Below, piece by piece: positions 59,669 through 64,000 of a stretch of DNA of 64,000 nt. A program made the position numbers and the translations under genes. Below the pieces are notes generated by a model. It saw only the letters and a list, made by a program, of their open reading frames with translations, was not told the origin of the DNA and did not search any database. The stretch spans positions 62,001 to 126,000 of the forward strand of contig JAFDXY010000011.1 in NCBI GenBank assembly GCA_018267725.1, in the 5' to 3' direction. How positions within the stretch are numbered: the stretch's first letter is position 1; every line of letters begins with the position of its first letter. This stretch comes from Bacteroidota bacterium (GTDB lineage Bacteria; Bacteroidota; Bacteroidia; Chitinophagales; Chitinophagaceae).

Positions 59669-60463
59669 ATGCCAATTTATATTGATCAGTTAAACAATGA
59701 AATTAATCTGCCAACAACTCCTAAAAGAATTGTTTCGCTTGTACCATCTCAAACAAAATTATTGTTTGATTTAGGGTTGAATGAAGAAGTAATTGGTATT
59801 ACTAAATTTTGTGTACATCCACAAAAATGGTTTCAGCAAAAAACAAAAATTGGTGGAACAAAAAATATAAATATTCAAAAAATAAAAGAGCTGCAACCCG
59901 ATTTAATTATTGCTAATAAAGAAGAAAACATAAAAGAACAAATTGAAGCCCTGCAAGCATTTTGCCCCGTTTGGATAAGTGATGTAAATAATTTGCACGA
60001 TGCTTTAGCAATGATTAAAAGTATTGGTGAAATAATAAATAGAAAGCAAGAAGCAGAAAGTTTGGTAAATAATATTCGCAATAAATTTTTACAACTTAAT
60101 GCTTATAACATACAACACAAAACTTGTTACCTTATTTGGCGTGAACCTTATATGACTATTGGTGGTGATACTTTTATTAATGATATGATGAAACATTGCG
60201 GATTAATAAATGTGTATGAAAATGAAATGCGTTATCCCACTATTACATTAGAAGATTTAGTAAATAAAAAATGTGAATTGGTTTTATTATCAAGCGAGCC
60301 CTATCCTTTTAAACAAAAACATATTAAAGAAATAAAATCTCAAATAAAAAATTTTGAATTGCAATTTTTATTAGTTGATGGAGAAATGTTTAGTTGGTAC
60401 GGAAGCAGATTATTAAAAACTGCAGATTATTTTATTGAGTTAAGAAAAATTATATTCAGTTGA
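59669..60463 (+). CDS. BtuF-like helical-backbone metal/cobalamin-binding protein
   Basis: The 264-residue protein has the two-lobed periplasmic binding fold of cobalamin and siderophore receptors: PKRIVSLVPSQTKLLFDLGL, VIGITKFCVHPQKW, a long helix about 115-150, then IWREPYMTIGGDTFINDMMK and LLSSEPYPFKQKH. Unlike exported BtuF it begins MPIYIDQLNNEINLP without a signal peptide, so it appears cytoplasmic. No permease or ATPase gene is near. A binding role for a cobalamin-like or heme-like ligand is inferred. The start codon is ATG 59669; the CvfB-like gene is divergent. Confidence 0.82.
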   Translation: MPIYIDQLNNEINLPTTPKRIVSLVPSQTKLLFDLGLNEEVIGITKFCVHPQKWFQQKTKIGGTKNINIQKIKELQPDLIIANKEENIKEQIEALQAFCPVWISDVNNLHDALAMIKSIGEIINRKQEAESLVNNIRNKFLQLNAYNIQHKTCYLIWREPYMTIGGDTFINDMMKHCGLINVYENEMRYPTITLEDLVNKKCELVLLSSEPYPFKQKHIKEIKSQIKNFELQFLLVDGEMFSWYGSRLLKTADYFIELRKIIFS

Positions 60464-60568
60464 GAAGCAAATTCTTACACAGTGTGCAATTTATGAATGC
60501 TTTTATATTTTAAACCAATAACCTAAAACTCATAGTTATAAATAATTAATTTTAAAAATTTTCTCTCT

Positions 60569-60600
60569 AAATACTCCTTAGTGGGTATTTCTTCTTTTTT
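60569..60600 (+). terminator. Possible terminator after the BtuF-like gene
   Basis: AAATACTC (60569-60576) pairs with GGGTATTT (60583-60590) in an 8-base stem with one G-T pair and a 6-base loop, followed by CTTCTTTTTT. It lies about 105 bases after the BtuF-like stop and 43 before the next gene. Confidence 0.5.
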
Positions 60601-60642
60601 AAAAAATGGATATTTTGCTTTATTTAATAAAGCGGAAAGTTT

Positions 60643-63600
60643 ATGAATATTATACTTCGTTTCTTTTTAATATTAATTTGTTCGACATTATTAATGCAAA
60701 AGAATTTTGCACAACAAATAAATAAACAAGATTCAATTGCATGTGTACAATTAGGTGAAAAAGTATTGCATTATTTCAAAAGCCAAAAAATAGATTCAGC
60801 AATAATGTATGCTAAACAAAATGTAGCTTGTATTGAAAAAACTTATGGAAAAAAAAGTTTATTATATGCAGACGGATTATTTGCTTTAGCATTTATTTAT
60901 GACAATAAAAAAAACTATGCTGATGCAGAATTATTACTCAAAGAAGCAATGCTGATTGTGAAGAATGCAAAAGGAACTGAACATGCTAATTATATACAAT
61001 ACTTAGAAAAATTAATTGATGTTTGTTATAACCAAAAGAAATTTAATGATGCTATTTCTTTAGCTAAAGAATTAATAGAAATATATAAAAAATTAAACGG
61101 AACTGATAACATTAATTACATTGGTGCAATTCATAGATTAGCGTTTTTGTACGATAAGTCTAATAATTTCGAAAAAGCAGAAGAATTTTATAATGAGGAG
61201 TTGACAATTGTAAGAAGAATAAAATTTACTTCAGACCCTATTTACATTTTAAGATTATATGAACTCACGTTATTTTATTTAGACTTTAATAAATATGTCA
61301 AAGCTCTTCCTTTGTTTAATGAAATAATTACCATTATATCAAATGCAAAAAATTCAACTGACCGAACTATTATTAAATTAAGTAATGAATATTTTAAAAT
61401 TATTAAATCTGCTGAATGGTACAATAAACGAGCCGATTATTATGCTGCAGAACTTTTGTACAAAATTGCTTTAGCTTTTCAAAAGAAAGAAGAAAAAATA
61501 ACTGTAAATTATAGTTATGTTTTAAACAAATTAGCAGGTGTTTATTATGAAATGGGCAAATACAATATTGCCGAACAAACCTATAAAGAAATATTGGCTG
61601 TTGTAAAACAAACGGAAGGTGTTGGTTTAAACTATGCTATCAACTTAAATAATTTAGCAGAAATGTACAGATTGATAGGACGTTATTCAGAAGCTGAACC
61701 ATTAATTATTGAAGCAATTAATATTATTCAAACAAAAGAAGGAAAAGATAATTCTGAATACGGTACTTTCATCAACAATTTAGCTTTACTCTATAGAGAT
61801 ATGGGTAATTACAAAGAAGCAGAAACATTGTTTAAAGAAGCAATACAAATAGCTAAAAAGAAAAAAGGAGCAGAACATGAATATTATGCTTCAAGTTTAA
61901 ACAATTTGGGTACACTATATTTTTTAATGGGTAATTATGCAGGTGCAGAAACTTTGTATATAGAATCTTATAACATTCGTAAAAAGAAAATAAATATTGA
62001 TGCTGTTTCTTATACTTTTAGTTTAATGAGTTTAGGTAATTTATACAGAAGCATGAGCAATTATACTGATGCTGAAAAATATTTGAATGAAGCAGTAACT
62101 ATTCGTAAAAAAGTTTTAGGAGAAGAACATCCAGATTATGCAGAAAGCCTGAATGATTTGGCAGGTTTATATGAAGATATGAGCCTTTATGCTGATGCAG
62201 AAAATTTGTATAAGCAATCATTATCTATTCGTGAAAAAATTTTGGGGAACGAAAGTAAATCTTATGCTATTGCATTAAATAATTTGGCTCACTTATATGA
62301 ACGTACAAAAAATTATGCTGCTGCCGAACCTTTGTATAAACAATCAATGGCAACTCGTAAAAAATTGTATGGAAGTGAAAGTAAATCTTATGCTATTGCT
62401 TTAAATAATTTGGCTGCCTTATATAGTAGCATAAATAATTATACTGCTGCTGAACCTTTGTATAAAGAATCACTATCTATTCGTAAAAAATTATTTGGAA
62501 GTGAAAGCATGGATTATTCTAATACGCTAAATAATCTGTCTATTTTGTATTACCACTCTAATCAATTTTCCAAATGGAAAGATATAATACAAACTACCAT
62601 TCAATCAGAAAACAATAATAAACAAACTTTACTACAAAATTTTAGTGAAACAGAAAAAGAGACTTATTTAAATGATAACGATTATATGTACAAGATTTAT
62701 TTATCTATGTTACATCATTTTCAATATAATAAAACTAATAGCTTTTATCAAACTACAACAGCAAAACAAGGTTGGTTATTACAAGGCAAACAGTTATTAA
62801 ATAGTTATGCAATAAACTCTTCTAATACTTCTGTAAAAACAATATTAACTAAATGGCAAAATACTAATAAGCTTTATGCAAGAGCTATTCAGATAAGAAA
62901 AGATATGCAGGAAGAATATGGTTTAAATGAAGACAGTTTATTCAAGCAAACCCAAACTTTGGAAAAACAATTAATTGCAGCATTACCAGAATTGCAGAAT
63001 GTAATAAAAAGTACAGGTTATACTGCTAAAGATGTTTCAACAAAATTAAAAACAAATGAAGCCGTAATTCAATGGGTTTCTTTTAAATATTATTCTCAAA
63101 AACAATGGACAGATACTGTTTTTTATGCAGCATTTATTATAACAAAAAATGACACAACACCTACATTTATTACAGTTTTTAATGAAAAACAATTACAAGT
63201 TTTATTAAAAAATTATCATGGCACAACAGGAAGAAGTTCTATAAAAAAACAAGAAAATAAAAATGCAATAAACACAGATGTTGCTTTGTACAATTTAATA
63301 TGGAAACCATTATTGCCTTATTTAAAAAATACAAACACTATTTACAATTTGCCTGCTGGCTTATTACACAAAGTAAGTTTTGCTGCCATTACAGACAGCA
63401 GTACTCAAAAGCAATTAATAGATATGTATGAGTTGCATCAACTGTTAAGCATTAATGAATTAATAAATCCTTTAAAAGGTTCTACAAAAAATAATTCTAT
63501 TATTTTAATGGGTGGTGCAGATTATGATGCAAAAATAAATTCTGTATCAAACAATAATTCTACATCAACACAACCCATGTATCGCAATGCTATTAGTGAA

Positions 63601-64000
63601 AATAAAAATATTCATTTTTCTTATTTGCAAGGAACAAAAAATGAAATAGAAATTGTAAGTCAACAAATAAAAAATTCTATTTGGCAGTTTAAAAACTTTG
63701 AAGGCATTACAGCTACCGAAGATAATTTTAAACAATTAAATGGCAGCCAAGCTCCACGAATATTACATATAGCAACACATGGTTTTTATTTTCCTCCAAA
63801 AAAGGAAAAGCTAATGACAAATGTTAATGATGAAGAGGATAATAATGCAAAAGATTTTCCATTATTGCGTAGTGGTATTGTATTGAGTGGAGCAAATAAT
63901 TATTGGGGAAAAGATACTTTGTTAGAAGGCAAAGAAGATGGCATTTTAACTGCACAAGAAATAAGCAATATGAATTTGCTAAATACAGAATTAGTGGTTT
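60643..64000 (+). CDS. Exported TPR-CHAT domain protein (C-terminus beyond the window)
   Basis: The frame is open from ATG 60643 to the last base, about 1119 residues, with no stop in the window. It begins with a signal peptide (RFFLILICSTLLMQKNFAQQ), so the protein is probably exported. Residues about 70-640 are kinesin-light-chain-like tetratricopeptide repeats of about 42 residues (for example LNNLAHLYERTKNYAAAEPL). A linker follows, then a CHAT (caspase-like) domain from about residue 790: IQWVSFKYYS and the catalytic-type histidine in ILHIATHGFYFPP near residue 1046. The partner cysteine would lie just after the window end. Substrate and role are unknown; similar proteins are frequent in Bacteroidota. 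Confidence 0.85.
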   Translation, partial: MNIILRFFLILICSTLLMQKNFAQQINKQDSIACVQLGEKVLHYFKSQKIDSAIMYAKQNVACIEKTYGKKSLLYADGLFALAFIYDNKKNYADAELLLKEAMLIVKNAKGTEHANYIQYLEKLIDVCYNQKKFNDAISLAKELIEIYKKLNGTDNINYIGAIHRLAFLYDKSNNFEKAEEFYNEELTIVRRIKFTSDPIYILRLYELTLFYLDFNKYVKALPLFNEIITIISNAKNSTDRTIIKLSNEYFKIIKSAEWYNKRADYYAAELLYKIALAFQKKEEKITVNYSYVLNKLAGVYYEMGKYNIAEQTYKEILAVVKQTEGVGLNYAINLNNLAEMYRLIGRYSEAEPLIIEAINIIQTKEGKDNSEYGTFINNLALLYRDMGNYKEAETLFKEAIQIAKKKKGAEHEYYASSLNNLGTLYFLMGNYAGAETLYIESYNIRKKKINIDAVSYTFSLMSLGNLYRSMSNYTDAEKYLNEAVTIRKKVLGEEHPDYAESLNDLAGLYEDMSLYADAENLYKQSLSIREKILGNESKSYAIALNNLAHLYERTKNYAAAEPLYKQSMATRKKLYGSESKSYAIALNNLAALYSSINNYTAAEPLYKESLSIRKKLFGSESMDYSNTLNNLSILYYHSNQFSKWKDIIQTTIQSENNNKQTLLQNFSETEKETYLNDNDYMYKIYLSMLHHFQYNKTNSFYQTTTAKQGWLLQGKQLLNSYAINSSNTSVKTILTKWQNTNKLYARAIQIRKDMQEEYGLNEDSLFKQTQTLEKQLIAALPELQNVIKSTGYTAKDVSTKLKTNEAVIQWVSFKYYSQKQWTDTVFYAAFIITKNDTTPTFITVFNEKQLQVLLKNYHGTTGRSSIKKQENKNAINTDVALYNLIWKPLLPYLKNTNTIYNLPAGLLHKVSFAAITDSSTQKQLIDMYELHQLLSINELINPLKGSTKNNSIILMGGADYDAKINSVSNNNSTSTQPMYRNAISENKNIHFSYLQGTKNEIEIVSQQIKNSIWQFKNFEGITATEDNFKQLNGSQAPRILHIATHGFYFPPKKEKLMTNVNDEEDNNAKDFPLLRSGIVLSGANNYWGKDTLLEGKEDGILTAQEISNMNLLNTELVV

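Noticed and set aside
1..64000. CRISPR arrays, insertion sequences, prophage genes and rRNA operons.
   Set aside because: No regularly spaced repeats, transposase motifs, phage structural proteins or rRNA sequences were seen in either strand.

Overview
The window is an AT-rich chromosomal segment of a Bacteroidota bacterium, perhaps from the Chitinophagales (the order is a weak inference). Supporting signs are a NusG-like UpxY regulator leading a polysaccharide operon, promoters of the form TTTG-N19-21-TAnnTTTG, almost no Shine-Dalgarno sequences, an outer-membrane barrel protein with a carboxypeptidase-regulatory domain, and DUF3810, CrcB and L32 genes of the kind usual in this phylum. No insertion sequence, phage, CRISPR array or rRNA is visible.

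Left part (1-39820). Two glycosyltransferase genes on the + strand end at 1434 and converge on a very long - strand polysaccharide cluster that runs from 37539 down to 1440. In the direction of transcription it holds: Wza-like export lipoprotein, Wzc-like tyrosine kinase, UpxY antiterminator, an O-acyltransferase pair (MBOAT plus SGNH/AlgJ-like protein), the ABC permease Wzm, a ulosonic-acid-like sugar cassette (short NeuB-like synthase, small coiled-coil protein, CMP-sugar synthetase, Gfo/Idh oxidoreductase, SDR, KdsC-like phosphatase), a type II restriction-modification pair, the ABC ATPase Wzt, then glycosyltransferases, an asparagine-synthetase-like amidotransferase, an O-antigen ligase/polymerase, a GNAT, an APH-fold kinase, a glycosyltransferase-deacetylase fusion, a WlbA/B/C-like 2,3-diamino-uronate module, and finally a 4-amino-sugar module (aminotransferase, initiating sugar transferase, membrane 4,6-dehydratase) and a CpsB-type phosphatase that would oppose Wzc. 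A tail-specific protease (37673-39820) lies just upstream on the same strand.

Middle part (39900-47600). tRNA-His with its own promoter and terminator, a 900-residue TonB-receptor-like barrel protein, then a + strand group of lipoprotein, fluoride channel, inorganic pyrophosphatase and half-size TauE/SafE permease, followed by an unlisted 52-residue membrane peptide. Next come an NlpC/P60 peptidase, an ECF sigma factor with a putative anti-sigma partner, a DUF985 cupin and tRNA-Ala.

Right part (47650-64000). Housekeeping genes: PLP cysteine/cystathionine synthase with CBS domains, a VapBC-like toxin-antitoxin pair, the DUF177-rpmF-plsX operon, DUF3810, rsmG, a membrane glycosyltransferase, tgt (with two zinc cysteines apparently replaced), an LptF/LptG permease, citrate synthase, a CvfB-like S1 protein and a BtuF-like binding protein without signal peptide. 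The window ends inside a large exported TPR-CHAT protein.

Most unusual elements: the SAF-less NeuB cassette together with the restriction-modification pair separating wzm from wzt; the combination of Wza/Wzc with an ABC exporter and no visible Wzx; the GT2-deacetylase fusion; promoter motifs that almost touch start codons; and the zinc-site changes in Tgt.
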